In this document: piece by piece, positions 8,917 through 17,684 of the stretch
How positions within the stretch are numbered: the stretch's first letter is position 1
Layout of the letters: each line of letters begins with the position of its first letter
Source of the DNA: Flammeovirga sp. SJP92
Lineage (GTDB): Bacteria > Bacteroidota > Bacteroidia > Cytophagales > Flammeovirgaceae
Reading direction: 5' to 3'
Length of the DNA stretch: 64,000 nucleotides
Assembly: GCF_001583495.1 (NCBI RefSeq)
Contig: NZ_LQAQ01000060.1
Span: forward strand, 62,001 to 126,000
The notes under the pieces: generated by a model
What the model saw: only the letters and a program-made list of their open reading frames with translations
What the model was told of the DNA's origin: nothing
Database searches by the model: none
Position numbers and translations under genes: made by a program

Positions 8917-11133
8917 TTATTGTTTTTCGATGAATTTTACGTCATCAATGATAGTAACACCTCTGTATGCTCTGATTGAGTAATTGAAAGTTGATGCGTC
9001 TGCAGGAGCAACTAATTCAATTGAAGCTTCAGTCCACTCAGCGTTGTTTGCTAAGTACTCATTTGGCTTCCAGTCATCACCAGTAGCTGAACCAGTAGAT
9101 GTTTTGAAGTTAGACCAAGGTCTAATTGTGTTTCCTGAGTTTTCATCTACAGTTGTTACTTTGTATTGGAAAGAAACAACATAAGTTTTACCTGGCTGAA
9201 CTTTGAATTCTTGCTCGATGTAGCTTTTACCATCTAATTTGGCAGCGCTATTTCCTTCAAAAACGTCAGCAGTTTCTAAAACTGGATCAACACCTGAAGT
9301 TCTGCTCCAGTTAGCAGGAAGACCATCTACCCAAGTTTCAAATCCACCATTAGTTAAGTAGTTTTCACCTGGAGCAGGGAATTCGTGCTCCTCTTCCTCT
9401 TCTTTATCACCAATTGTTACCGAAGCAACATCCCATTGCATTGAACCAGCACTTGAACCGTCAGCTGCAGTATATCTGAATGCAATATATTGAGCACCGT
9501 CAAAAGCGAAGTTTAATAAGTTGTCTCCACCTTGGTTTCTATCCTCGTCAGAAGTAAGAGCTGTCCAAGTAGCATCATTAGGGTTACCAGTACCTGTGTA
9601 ATCTGATGAACCTAAGATTTGAACATCATCAAACTTAGAGAAGTATTTTAAAGTCTCCTTTACGATTAATCTAGCGTTTGTGAATGAAGTTCCTTCTAGT
9701 GTTAAAGCTTCTTTAGTGATCATCCATGACTCTGAAGAACCTTGCTTACCGTATCCGTTTACAGTAGCTACATTATTTGATGCTGACCATGCAGCAAAAG
9801 AAGCTACGTTGTAAGTAGAGAAGTTGATTGTAGTTTCAGTTAAGTCTGAACCGTTGATATCTGAACCTGCACCATCAAAGTCAGGATCTTCAACAGGTAC
9901 TTCACCTTCGTCTTCACCATCAAAAGAGTATTTTGTAGTACTTTTTAAACCAGGAACATTGAAGTAAGTTTCGATGTTACCGAAGATCCAGATTTCTTTT
10001 TTAGCGTTTTCTGGATTGTCTTTTAAGTTTACTGCTTCTCTGATAGCAGATCCACTTGACAATTGAACTGGAACACCTAAAGTAGCGTCAGCAATATCTG
10101 CGCCTGCAGCAATGATTACGTTTGAAGCTGATGAGTTGTCAGCAGCACCTGGTACGAAATCATTTTCTAATGAACCACCATTTACTGAACCGATGATGAA
10201 ACCTTTCACCCAAACACCTTGTGCGCTGCCTAATTTTTTCACATCGCTGATTGAGTAAGGGTTTTCTAAAGTACCTTCACCGTCTAAGTTGATTTCAATT
10301 TCGAAACGATCATTATTGAAGTCGATGTCTTCTAAGTTTACTAAAGTTAATTGTAAAGTACCGTTGAATACTGTTAAGATTGCAGTGATATCACCGCTTT
10401 TTGATGGAACAGTTTCACCAGCAAATGTAGCGTACTTAGATGATCTTAAAATGATTGACTCACCATTCTTGTTCACTAAATCTAAGTTTGTGCTATTGTT
10501 TTCTTGGCTAGCAAATTCTACACCTTCTTGAGCGAACTGAACGCCAGTCACTTTCACTAAAGTGTTGTAAAGGTCACCAATGTTTTCAGGAAGTGCGTCT
10601 AAATCAATTGTAGTTGGAGTTGGCAAAGCCGCTTCACCTTCTTGCAAGAATACGTGATTTGCAATAGCGTCTTCTTCAATGCTACCTAAAGCGTCATTGT
10701 ATAAACCACCTAACTGAACTAAACCACCGTAGTTACCGATGTACATATCCTCAGCTTTGATCGCTACTTTACGACCTTGAGGGAATGATTGGTAAAGGTT
10801 TGTAGCGTTTAATTTCACTTGAATACCATTACCTGCTTCGTCTTGTACAGTGATGTACTTGTATACGTTTCCAGTCTCATCAGAAGAAATTACAGTACCT
10901 GCGAAAGTCAATTCTTCAGTTACTTGGAAAAAGTCGTCATCGCCATCCTTGTTGCTTTCGTACATTGCCAATACGTCAGCAATTGTGCTGTTTACTTCAA
11001 CATCACTTGGTACTTCAGGATCAGTACCTGGACCGTCGATTTCATCTTCTTTTGTACAGCCGAAGAAGGCCATTGAAATAAAGCTACTAATTAATAAAAA
11101 TTGTAAAACTTTGTTGATTCTTTGCGTTTTCAT
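8917..11133 (-). CDS. Large multi-domain DUF5689 surface lipoprotein
   Basis: A 738-residue lipoprotein (lipobox MAFFGC). In order: DUF5689 at about 45-275 (GTVISSDETGNVYKYITVQD); a DUF6359-like OB region at about 285-415 (NPYSISDVKKLGSAQGVWVK); a jelly-roll region at about 440-585; an acidic linker (EEEEEHE); and a C-terminal galactose-binding/CBM4-9-like module at about 590-738 (LTNGGFETW ... IIDDVKF). No enzyme motif is visible. Its position immediately after a TonB receptor is where SusD would sit in a polysaccharide locus, so I infer a surface capture role. The gene fragment at 1-335 is its duplicate. Confidence 0.85.
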   Translation of the reverse strand: MKTQRINKVLQFLLISSFISMAFFGCTKEDEIDGPGTDPEVPSDVEVNSTIADVLAMYESNKDGDDDFFQVTEELTFAGTVISSDETGNVYKYITVQDEAGNGIQVKLNATNLYQSFPQGRKVAIKAEDMYIGNYGGLVQLGGLYNDALGSIEEDAIANHVFLQEGEAALPTPTTIDLDALPENIGDLYNTLVKVTGVQFAQEGVEFASQENNSTNLDLVNKNGESIILRSSKYATFAGETVPSKSGDITAILTVFNGTLQLTLVNLEDIDFNNDRFEIEINLDGEGTLENPYSISDVKKLGSAQGVWVKGFIIGSVNGGSLENDFVPGAADNSSASNVIIAAGADIADATLGVPVQLSSGSAIREAVNLKDNPENAKKEIWIFGNIETYFNVPGLKSTTKYSFDGEDEGEVPVEDPDFDGAGSDINGSDLTETTINFSTYNVASFAAWSASNNVATVNGYGKQGSSESWMITKEALTLEGTSFTNARLIVKETLKYFSKFDDVQILGSSDYTGTGNPNDATWTALTSDEDRNQGGDNLLNFAFDGAQYIAFRYTAADGSSAGSMQWDVASVTIGDKEEEEEHEFPAPGENYLTNGGFETWVDGLPANWSRTSGVDPVLETADVFEGNSAAKLDGKSYIEQEFKVQPGKTYVVSFQYKVTTVDENSGNTIRPWSNFKTSTGSATGDDWKPNEYLANNAEWTEASIELVAPADASTFNYSIRAYRGVTIIDDVKFIEKQ

Positions 11134-11198
11134 TGCAGTAAAAAAAATGTTTAATGAAAGGCTTTAATTATTAGAAAAAATTAGGACACGTATATGAG

Positions 11199-11218
11199 AG
11201 GCACCCCGAAGGGCACCT
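11199..11218 (-). promoter_or_regulatory. Intercistronic hairpin between TonB receptor and DUF5689 lipoprotein (copy A)
   Basis: On the minus strand the RNA AGGUGCCC-UUCG-GGGUGCCU forms an 8-bp stem with two central G-U pairs and a C(UUCG)G tetraloop, a very stable fold. It matches the hairpin at 400-421 in position and in the placement of the two wobble pairs, although loop and several stem bases differ. This suggests selection for the fold. Confidence 0.55.
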
Positions 11219-11231
11219 TTATACTTTGCTT

Positions 11232-13946
11232 TTAGAAGCTCAAACTAAGGTTTAAGAAGGCTCTTATTCCTTGAGCGTAATAATACTTGTTAGGGAATTT
11301 TTCAGGATTTTGTCCTTGGAAATCAAAACGATACTGCTGGAAACCTGTCGTTGCAATGTTCTCATTATTTAGAGCATTGTTAACATTTAAGTTTAAACGA
11401 AGAAGTTTGTTATTAAATTTCCAGCTCTTTCCTGCAAAAATATCCACTGTAAAGGCATCATCCATTTTCTCTTGATGCAAGATACTGTAGTACTCTTCTG
11501 TACCTTTTTCTACACCATCCACCGCTCTGTCTGTATATCTGACAGGGTTCAACGTCACATAACGATCACCTAAGAAGTTTACTTGAATACCTACATTCCA
11601 GTATTTTTTCGACCAATATTCAATACCAATAGTTCCTGCAATCTCTGGAGATCCTCCAACGTGGCGACCATTGTAATATACTTTTTCATTTTCAATCAAT
11701 ACCTCAGAGTTGTTATCCACAGTTGCTGTTGCATATGGATTTGCATTGTAAAGGTATGACGCATAAGTAGCCGCACCTCTAATTCTCAACTCTTGAGTAA
11801 TGTTGTATGACATACCCAATTCAACACCTGTGTGATTTTGTCCGATTCCTGTCAATGCATAGTTCATAAATGCATTTGCACCATCATCAAAGTAAGAAAT
11901 CACTTTTGTCAAGTCTGAGATTTGAGTATAAAAACCAGTTGCTCTAATTTTTAATTTCTCACCTCTGTAGTAATAGTTAATGTCACCTGAAGTAACATTT
12001 GAGGATGATAATCCATCCACAGTTTCATTACGTGTTCTCAATGAAGTGAATGCATCAATAAAGTAAGGGGCTTGTGTGTAAGCCGTTGCATTTGCTGTAA
12101 ATACATTTCTACCGTTCACAAAATATTCACCACCTACTTTTACTCCGTAATCTAAGAAGTCTAATACTTCTGATTTTCCATAAGAGTTATCAGGGAAAAG
12201 ACCTTTTCTTCTATGACTGTCTCTGTACATGCTTGTATGCGTAATATTACCGCCTACATATACAGAACCCTTCTTGAACGTCTTTTTCACATGACCCCAC
12301 CATCCAGCAGTTTGGATGTGTGATGTATAATCGTGACCAATTCTATCTCCTTCACCTCTGATCCAAGTAGAATCATTAAGGTTGTTGATTGATTTTTCAC
12401 GCTCAACAAAATCTCTGTCTGCAAAGTTGTCAATATCCAACCAATAGTCACCACCTAAAAGATCATCTACTGTATTGTAATTGTTTCCTTGGTAGTACTG
12501 GTATTGTACACCTGTGATGATATCCAAGGTCTCGTTGGCTTTGAACATCAACGTTGGGTTCACATCAATTCTGTGGTAGTCGTTGTGTCTACCTTCAATG
12601 ATATAATGTGATCTGTTGCCAGTATACGTTTCTCCACCTGGGTTAGACCAATCTACAGGTACTGTCGTTGGGTTGTTGCGGTTCACATTGTACATGTGGT
12701 CCCAGTTGATCTGACCGAAGTTACCGTTTTTCCATTGTTCTGTTACATAATCACCTGCTGCAATGTTTCCTTGATCATATTGGAACGAAGGTAAATAACG
12801 GTAGTAATCAGGACGAGGATCTGGAGCATCGTACCAGTTCAATGCCGTTCTCTTTTCTTTACCCATTTGATAGCCTGCAGATGTTCTCAATGTTAATTTC
12901 TCATTGATATTCCAAGTATCCTTTAAGATAAACTGAGGAGAGATAGTTGTTTTCTCTCTTGAATTACGCTTTTTACCATCTTGCCAGCCCCATGAAGGGT
13001 TATAGTAGTTAGAACCTTTCAAGTCATACGCTTCTTTAGTCGTAGCAAGGTTTTGTCCCACCGTTCTTGGTGCTACAAATGATGTAAATACTAATTTATG
13101 ATTATCACTAAATCTTTTTTCAGCACTGAAAAATCCTGCCCAAACATCTGTCCATGTACCTTCAACATATCCTTCTTCACCCCATCTTCTTGAACCTGAA
13201 AAAGTAAATGCCCAGCCATTATCACTTAAACCTGTGCTGTACGTAAGCATTACTCTATTGGTGTAATTACCATTACCCAATGAATACACTGCTTTAAAAC
13301 CTTCTTTCTGGCTTGAAGGATCAGAAATAATATTAGTAGAACCTCCAATATCACCAAAGTCAAAATCAATAGGCTGTGAAGAAGTTGTTACTTCTTTGTT
13401 TCTAGTTACATCATTCAAACCACCCCAAAGCGACCATGATGCATAACCTCTCTCTGGAGAAGCCATATCAATACCATCAAAGTATACTTTCATGTAGCTT
13501 GAGTTGTAACCTCTTTGTCTGAACCAGTATGGTCCCCATGCAAAACCTGCAATTGAACTGTAAGCATCTCCAGATGAGAATAGTAAACCAGGTGTAGATT
13601 GAGAGTCATCACCATCAATGTCTAAATCTGTCATTGACAATGCAATAGTACTTGCTTCATCCGTTTCAGCAAATAGTTTGATCACCATATTGTCTTCCAA
13701 TAAAGCGTCTATTTGGTAATAGCCGTCTAATAAGATATGGATTTGTGTTCCTTCACTGACAATCTCTGAAGGTATAGAAAAAATACCTTTGTCATTTGTC
13801 AAAAACTTACTGCCATTGACCTCCACTTGTATTGCTACCATTGGAATGTCAGTTTCGCCAGACAATACGGTCCCCTTGATGAAATTTTCCTGTGCGAAAG
13901 TAACCACAGCAAAACTCATTAGAAGTAAAGTAAAAAAGTGTTTCAT
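11232..13946 (-). CDS. TonB-dependent outer-membrane receptor (copy A)
   Basis: A 904-residue receptor with a signal peptide ending FAQ, a carboxypeptidase-regulatory-like domain (about 22-92), a plug domain containing WFRQRGYNSSYMKVYFDGID, and a C-terminal beta-barrel ending NLSLSF. It is a near-copy of the receptor at 434-3157. Visible differences cluster in predicted barrel loops (for example the segment after YRYLPSF), which could adjust ligand range. It begins 2 bases after the EEP gene, as in the other copy, and is followed by the UUCG hairpin and the 738-residue lipoprotein. The cargo is unknown; nuclease neighbours point to nucleotides, oligonucleotides or other phosphate esters. Confidence 0.92.
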   Translation of the reverse strand: MKHFFTLLLMSFAVVTFAQENFIKGTVLSGETDIPMVAIQVEVNGSKFLTNDKGIFSIPSEIVSEGTQIHILLDGYYQIDALLEDNMVIKLFAETDEASTIALSMTDLDIDGDDSQSTPGLLFSSGDAYSSIAGFAWGPYWFRQRGYNSSYMKVYFDGIDMASPERGYASWSLWGGLNDVTRNKEVTTSSQPIDFDFGDIGGSTNIISDPSSQKEGFKAVYSLGNGNYTNRVMLTYSTGLSDNGWAFTFSGSRRWGEEGYVEGTWTDVWAGFFSAEKRFSDNHKLVFTSFVAPRTVGQNLATTKEAYDLKGSNYYNPSWGWQDGKKRNSREKTTISPQFILKDTWNINEKLTLRTSAGYQMGKEKRTALNWYDAPDPRPDYYRYLPSFQYDQGNIAAGDYVTEQWKNGNFGQINWDHMYNVNRNNPTTVPVDWSNPGGETYTGNRSHYIIEGRHNDYHRIDVNPTLMFKANETLDIITGVQYQYYQGNNYNTVDDLLGGDYWLDIDNFADRDFVEREKSINNLNDSTWIRGEGDRIGHDYTSHIQTAGWWGHVKKTFKKGSVYVGGNITHTSMYRDSHRRKGLFPDNSYGKSEVLDFLDYGVKVGGEYFVNGRNVFTANATAYTQAPYFIDAFTSLRTRNETVDGLSSSNVTSGDINYYYRGEKLKIRATGFYTQISDLTKVISYFDDGANAFMNYALTGIGQNHTGVELGMSYNITQELRIRGAATYASYLYNANPYATATVDNNSEVLIENEKVYYNGRHVGGSPEIAGTIGIEYWSKKYWNVGIQVNFLGDRYVTLNPVRYTDRAVDGVEKGTEEYYSILHQEKMDDAFTVDIFAGKSWKFNNKLLRLNLNVNNALNNENIATTGFQQYRFDFQGQNPEKFPNKYYYAQGIRAFLNLSLSF

Positions 13947-13948
13947 TA

Positions 13949-14986
13949 TTATTTTGAGGAGTTGGAATTTGCTTGTTTTAATAAATAGATTACGACTGGG
14001 AAGTGATCAGAATAACCTCCATTGAATGATCTGAAAGGATATCCTTTGTATCTTCCTTCTTTATTTTTCAACTCAGGGTAACTGCAGATTTCAGCCTTCC
14101 AGAAGAACCAGCCTTCTTTTTTGTTTTTGAACTCTTTGGTAAAAATAATTTGATCAAATAAGTTCCAGCTATCTCTGTAAGCTAGCGTCCCTAAGCCTTT
14201 TTTATACATCTTGTAGAAAGGATTGAATAGGTAAGCATCTTCTGTCAACTCTTTTTCATCCCCTACTGCACCCAATGCTTTTCTGATAGATTTATTGGTT
14301 GGATCATCATTGAAGTCACCCATTGTAACACATTTGATACCAGGGTGTTCTTTTCTTAGTGAATCAATAATGCTACGTTGTAGTTTGCCAGCCTCTTCTC
14401 TATATGGTGATTTAGCTGCTCGTGAAGGCCAGTGATTGACTAAAAATACGATAGGTTCTCCTTCTAATTCAGCTTCTACAATCAACTGATTTCTTGATTT
14501 GAACTCCCAGTTGTCACCTGCATAAGTTTCTTTGATTCTAAGGTCTCTTGCAGAAACTTTGTTGACTTTCAATAGGTCTTGCTTGTAAAGTAATGCCACA
14601 TCTACACCCCTTTTATCAGGACCTTCAATATGTGCAATACCATAGTTTTCTCCCTTCAATTTTGGAGTGTTCACCAAATCATTCAGAACATTTCTATTCT
14701 CAATCTCTGCCAAACCCACTACTAAAGGAGCTTGCTTTGTTACATCTTTACCTAATTTAGCAATGATAGTAGACATTCTTTTCTGTTTGTCCAAATACTT
14801 CTGACCGGTCCATTTGTAATCACCGTCCGGCAGGTATTGATAATCATTTTTACCTTCATCATGCAAGGTGTCAAATAAATTCTCCATGTTGTAAAACGCC
14901 ACAGAATACACTTTGTAGTCATTTTTCTGTGCTTGGAGGACTAGAGGAAATGCTATTAAAAAAAAGAGGATTGTAAGTTGTTTCAT
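13949..14986 (-). CDS. Secreted endonuclease/exonuclease/phosphatase family enzyme (copy A)
   Basis: A 345-residue secreted EEP-fold enzyme (signal peptide ending LQAQ). All active-site segments of the copy at 3160-4197 are kept: NMEN, AEIEN, NHWPSR, GDFNDD, FDQI and SDHFP. Differences between the copies are mostly in the signal peptide and in a surface segment near residues 240-250. Keeping both catalytic sets intact argues that both copies are functional. The gene lies 21 bases after the lipoprotein EEP gene and 2 bases before the receptor, so it is almost certainly in the same transcript. Confidence 0.88.
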   Translation of the reverse strand: MKQLTILFFLIAFPLVLQAQKNDYKVYSVAFYNMENLFDTLHDEGKNDYQYLPDGDYKWTGQKYLDKQKRMSTIIAKLGKDVTKQAPLVVGLAEIENRNVLNDLVNTPKLKGENYGIAHIEGPDKRGVDVALLYKQDLLKVNKVSARDLRIKETYAGDNWEFKSRNQLIVEAELEGEPIVFLVNHWPSRAAKSPYREEAGKLQRSIIDSLRKEHPGIKCVTMGDFNDDPTNKSIRKALGAVGDEKELTEDAYLFNPFYKMYKKGLGTLAYRDSWNLFDQIIFTKEFKNKKEGWFFWKAEICSYPELKNKEGRYKGYPFRSFNGGYSDHFPVVIYLLKQANSNSSK

Positions 14987-15007
14987 AATTGTTTAGAATA
15001 AACAGAA

Positions 15008-15925
15008 TCAATTCCTAAATACCGTCATAACTGGGCGGTGGTCACTTACTTTATCATCAAAGTAAATCGAACATTGATCCAGTGCTAACGTATAGGATTG
15101 CTGAAATTGATTAAACCATTCATTAGTAATCAGAATATGGTCGATATGGCTTCCATTTGGCCACCAATTCGGGTAAGATTTATCTAATGAATTGTCACTT
15201 TTGGCTTGATCCATATTTGAAAACATGTAGTTTTCGCTATCGTCAATAAAGTTTTTAAAAGACGATGATGAAGTTGGGTAAATCTCTTCATTGAAATCTC
15301 CTAACACGATTACATGCTCGTTATTCAAATTAGAATCAATGTAGTTTTGTAATCTTTTACTTGCTTCTTCCCTTCTGTATTCGTTGGTGTTGCCACCACA
15401 ACACTTCAGGTGAATATTTATCACGTAAAAAGTCTGATTGTTTACCTTATTGAGGAATTTAGCTAACAAAGGTCTTCTTGGAAAAAAATAGCTTTCGAAA
15501 TCTCCAGACGCTAAAACCTGGCTTTCTAGAACTTCCAATCGTTGGTTATTGTAAACATAAGCCAGATGATAGTCTCTATTCACCCCTTTTGCTATGTCGT
15601 TATCTACCAATATAGAATACGCTTCATTAACTTGAGATACTTGTTTGATTGTACCAATATTCTCCACTTCTTGAATACCCCATAGATCATAATCGCTCTC
15701 AGAAATTGTAGCGTTTACGATTCCAGAAGTTTCTTCATGTTTTGGAAAATGTTCAATATTCCATGTCACTACTTCCAATGTTTCATCAGAAGCATCAATA
15801 GTCAGACATTCTACTAAAGTGTCATCATAACCGACAGGAGCAGTTGGAAAACTTACTTCAGAGACACAAGCATTCAAAACACCTCCTACCACCAATAAGG
15901 ATAATATAACGCGAAGAAGTTTAAT
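15008..15925 (-). CDS. Lipoprotein endonuclease/exonuclease/phosphatase family enzyme (copy A), apparent ATT start
   Basis: A 305-residue EEP-fold lipoprotein if read from the ATT at 15923-15925: (M)KLLRVILSLLVVGGVLNAC with Cys at residue 20. The alternative TTG at 15893-15895 would give 295 residues and a signal sequence with no Lys or Arg. The codons ATT AAA CTT CTT are identical in the other copy and in-frame stops lie just upstream in both, so the start choice is shared. Catalytic segments WNIEH, IQEVE, NIHLKCC, GDFNEE, SHIDHI and SDHRP are present. First gene of cassette A. Confidence 0.82.
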   Translation of the reverse strand: MKLLRVILSLLVVGGVLNACVSEVSFPTAPVGYDDTLVECLTIDASDETLEVVTWNIEHFPKHEETSGIVNATISESDYDLWGIQEVENIGTIKQVSQVNEAYSILVDNDIAKGVNRDYHLAYVYNNQRLEVLESQVLASGDFESYFFPRRPLLAKFLNKVNNQTFYVINIHLKCCGGNTNEYRREEASKRLQNYIDSNLNNEHVIVLGDFNEEIYPTSSSSFKNFIDDSENYMFSNMDQAKSDNSLDKSYPNWWPNGSHIDHILITNEWFNQFQQSYTLALDQCSIYFDDKVSDHRPVMTVFRN

Positions 15926-15985
15926 AATTCAGATATTTAGTTTAGTAATTTAATTATTAGCGACTCATTTTTTGTGAGGACCCTA

Positions 15986-16016
15986 CAAAGGTGTGCGTGA
16001 AAAAATGTAAAAGCAA
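15986..16016 (-). promoter_or_regulatory. Candidate promoter of cassette A
   Basis: Minus-strand TTG, 20 bases, then CACCTTTG, matching the architecture at 5199-5229. It lies about 60 bases upstream of the proposed ATT start. The two boxes are better preserved between copies than much of the sequence around them. Confidence 0.45.
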
Positions 16017-16189
16017 GAAGTTGAATGTTAGGAGCAGGTAATTTAGCATAAATCTATATAGAAGTTAAAATTGTAATACAGGGATTTAGACATATTATTA
16101 AACTGCCTACAACATGTTAAGAGAATATTATTATCAACCATAAGTAATTTCACCAACTTTTATTTTGTTTTAATTTAACTCCTAAACAA

Positions 16190-16214
16190 TTGTTAAAGTA
16201 AAAATATGTCACAT
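16190..16214 (-). promoter_or_regulatory. Conserved distal upstream element (copy A)
   Basis: Plus-strand TTGTTAAAGT followed by AAAATATGTCACAT, nearly the same as 5402-5426 and at the same 276-base distance from the start codon. Beyond it the two upstream regions lose collinearity. CTAACATT near 16255 again resembles copy B near 5450, displaced by about 17 bases. Confidence 0.35.
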
Positions 16215-16548
16215 TAAGTTAATATTAGAAAGTAAAAATGGGAACAACATTAAGCTAACATTTGCTAATAACACCTATTTAGTGTCGTTGATACTCTTTT
16301 TTAAAGATCTATCCCAAACAGTCCTTAACATTGTATTCACATTTGTTATCGGTGTTTTTTGAACGATTTTAGACAACAGATGTTTTTTTTAATGTTCTTT
16401 CTGAAATTCTCCCTTTTTCCCCTACTTTGCAATAATGAAATAACAGTTTTTATCAACTGCTTATTCGATCGTGATTTGTAAATATATTCTAACCCTGACA
16501 ATTCCGATCATATTTTAGATTTTAAGTAATTTTTCAAAATAAAACTTT

Positions 16549-17670
16549 ATGTTTAAAAAGTTTCTTCTTTTCATTTTCTCCATTGTCTTCATCATTATAG
16601 CCATTGGTTTTGGTTTTTTAACATTCAGTCCTCAATTCGGTGGATCTCATTCAGAATCGGATATTCGTCGATACGAGAAATCAGGACATTATAGTGAAGG
16701 TGAATTTTTCAATCTGGTCGAAACCAATATGGATATGAGCCTTTCCAACTTATGGGCTACTCTGAAAGAGTTTGCAGAAGGTGTTCAAAATGGCCGTCCT
16801 TCAAAAGATATACCGCCTATTAAAATTACAGCTGAAGCCATTCTTCAAGAAGATACACTTACTAAAGTAACCTGGTTTGGACATTCTGCTTTTTTATTAG
16901 AAATAGATAATAAAAATATTTTGGTTGATCCAATGTTCGGACAAGTAGCCGCTCCACATCCTTGGCTTGGAGAACCCCGATACAGCAAAGAACTTCCGTT
17001 GGAAGTAGATGAAATGCCAAATATTGATGTTGTTATCATTTCTCATGATCATTATGATCACTTGGATTACGAATCTATTGAGAAATTGAAAGATAAAGTC
17101 AGTGCTTTCTTCGTACCACTTGGTGTTGGTGCCCACTTTAGAGCATGGGGTATTCCAGCATCAAAAATTCATGAAATGAACTGGTGGGACTCTCAAAATT
17201 ATAAAGAACTGAAATTAGTATTTACTCCTTCAAGACACTTTTCAGGCAGAGGAATCACCGACCGTAATAAAACACTATGGGGATCGTGGATTGTTCAAGG
17301 AAAACACGAGAACATCTATTTCAGTGGCGATGGTGGTTATGCGGATCACTTTAAAGAAATTGGTCAAAAATACGGTCCTTTTGATCTGGCTTTAATGGAA
17401 TGCGGGCAGTACAACGACAAATGGGCACTGATTCACATGATGCCCGAAGAATCTGCTCAAGGAGCCGTTGACCTTAATGCAAAAATTATGATGCCTGTAC
17501 ACTGGGGAGCCTTCACTTTGGCATTGCACTCTTGGACGGACCCTGTGGTAAGAGTTACCAAAGCAGCCAAATCATTGGGTATGCCTATTACTACTCCACA
17601 AATTGGAGAAACATTTGTTGTCAATGACAGTGTTTCTTATCCTGCTCACCGTTGGTGGGAAGCCTACTAA
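16549..17670 (+). CDS. Metallo-beta-lactamase-fold hydrolase (NAPE-PLD/UlaG-like)
   Basis: A 373-residue protein with one N-terminal hydrophobic segment (about 5-25, membrane anchor or uncleaved signal). The fold of MBL-type zinc hydrolases is shown by TWFGHSAFLLE (about 108-118), HDHYDH (166-171), H230, D261 (SGDGG) and H318 (VHWG). The HxHxDH motif and downstream metal ligands are complete. The arrangement is closest to the group that includes N-acyl-phosphatidylethanolamine phospholipase D and UlaG-like lactonases; the substrate cannot be assigned. The sigma-factor gene follows 14 bases later, so the two may be co-transcribed. Confidence 0.82.
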   Translation: MFKKFLLFIFSIVFIIIAIGFGFLTFSPQFGGSHSESDIRRYEKSGHYSEGEFFNLVETNMDMSLSNLWATLKEFAEGVQNGRPSKDIPPIKITAEAILQEDTLTKVTWFGHSAFLLEIDNKNILVDPMFGQVAAPHPWLGEPRYSKELPLEVDEMPNIDVVIISHDHYDHLDYESIEKLKDKVSAFFVPLGVGAHFRAWGIPASKIHEMNWWDSQNYKELKLVFTPSRHFSGRGITDRNKTLWGSWIVQGKHENIYFSGDGGYADHFKEIGQKYGPFDLALMECGQYNDKWALIHMMPEESAQGAVDLNAKIMMPVHWGAFTLALHSWTDPVVRVTKAAKSLGMPITTPQIGETFVVNDSVSYPAHRWWEAY

Positions 17671-17684
17671 AATAAAGATAGATT

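Larger units (their letters stand above)
15926..16548. other. Divergent intergenic region upstream of cassette A and the MBL-fold gene
   Basis: About 620 bases. The left 300 bases are homologous to the region upstream of cassette B and hold its candidate promoter and distal element. The right part should hold the promoter for the plus-strand hydrolase gene; CCTACTTTGC near 16421 vaguely resembles a -7 box. No gene or RNA was recognised. Confidence 0.6.

Noticed and set aside
434-13946. SusC/SusD polysaccharide utilisation locus
   Set aside because: No SusD-like gene and no glycoside hydrolase is present; the enzymes are nucleases or phosphatases.
1-16214. Mobile element as cause of the duplication
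   Set aside because: No transposase, integrase or terminal inverted repeats were seen at the boundaries; unequal recombination is enough to explain it.
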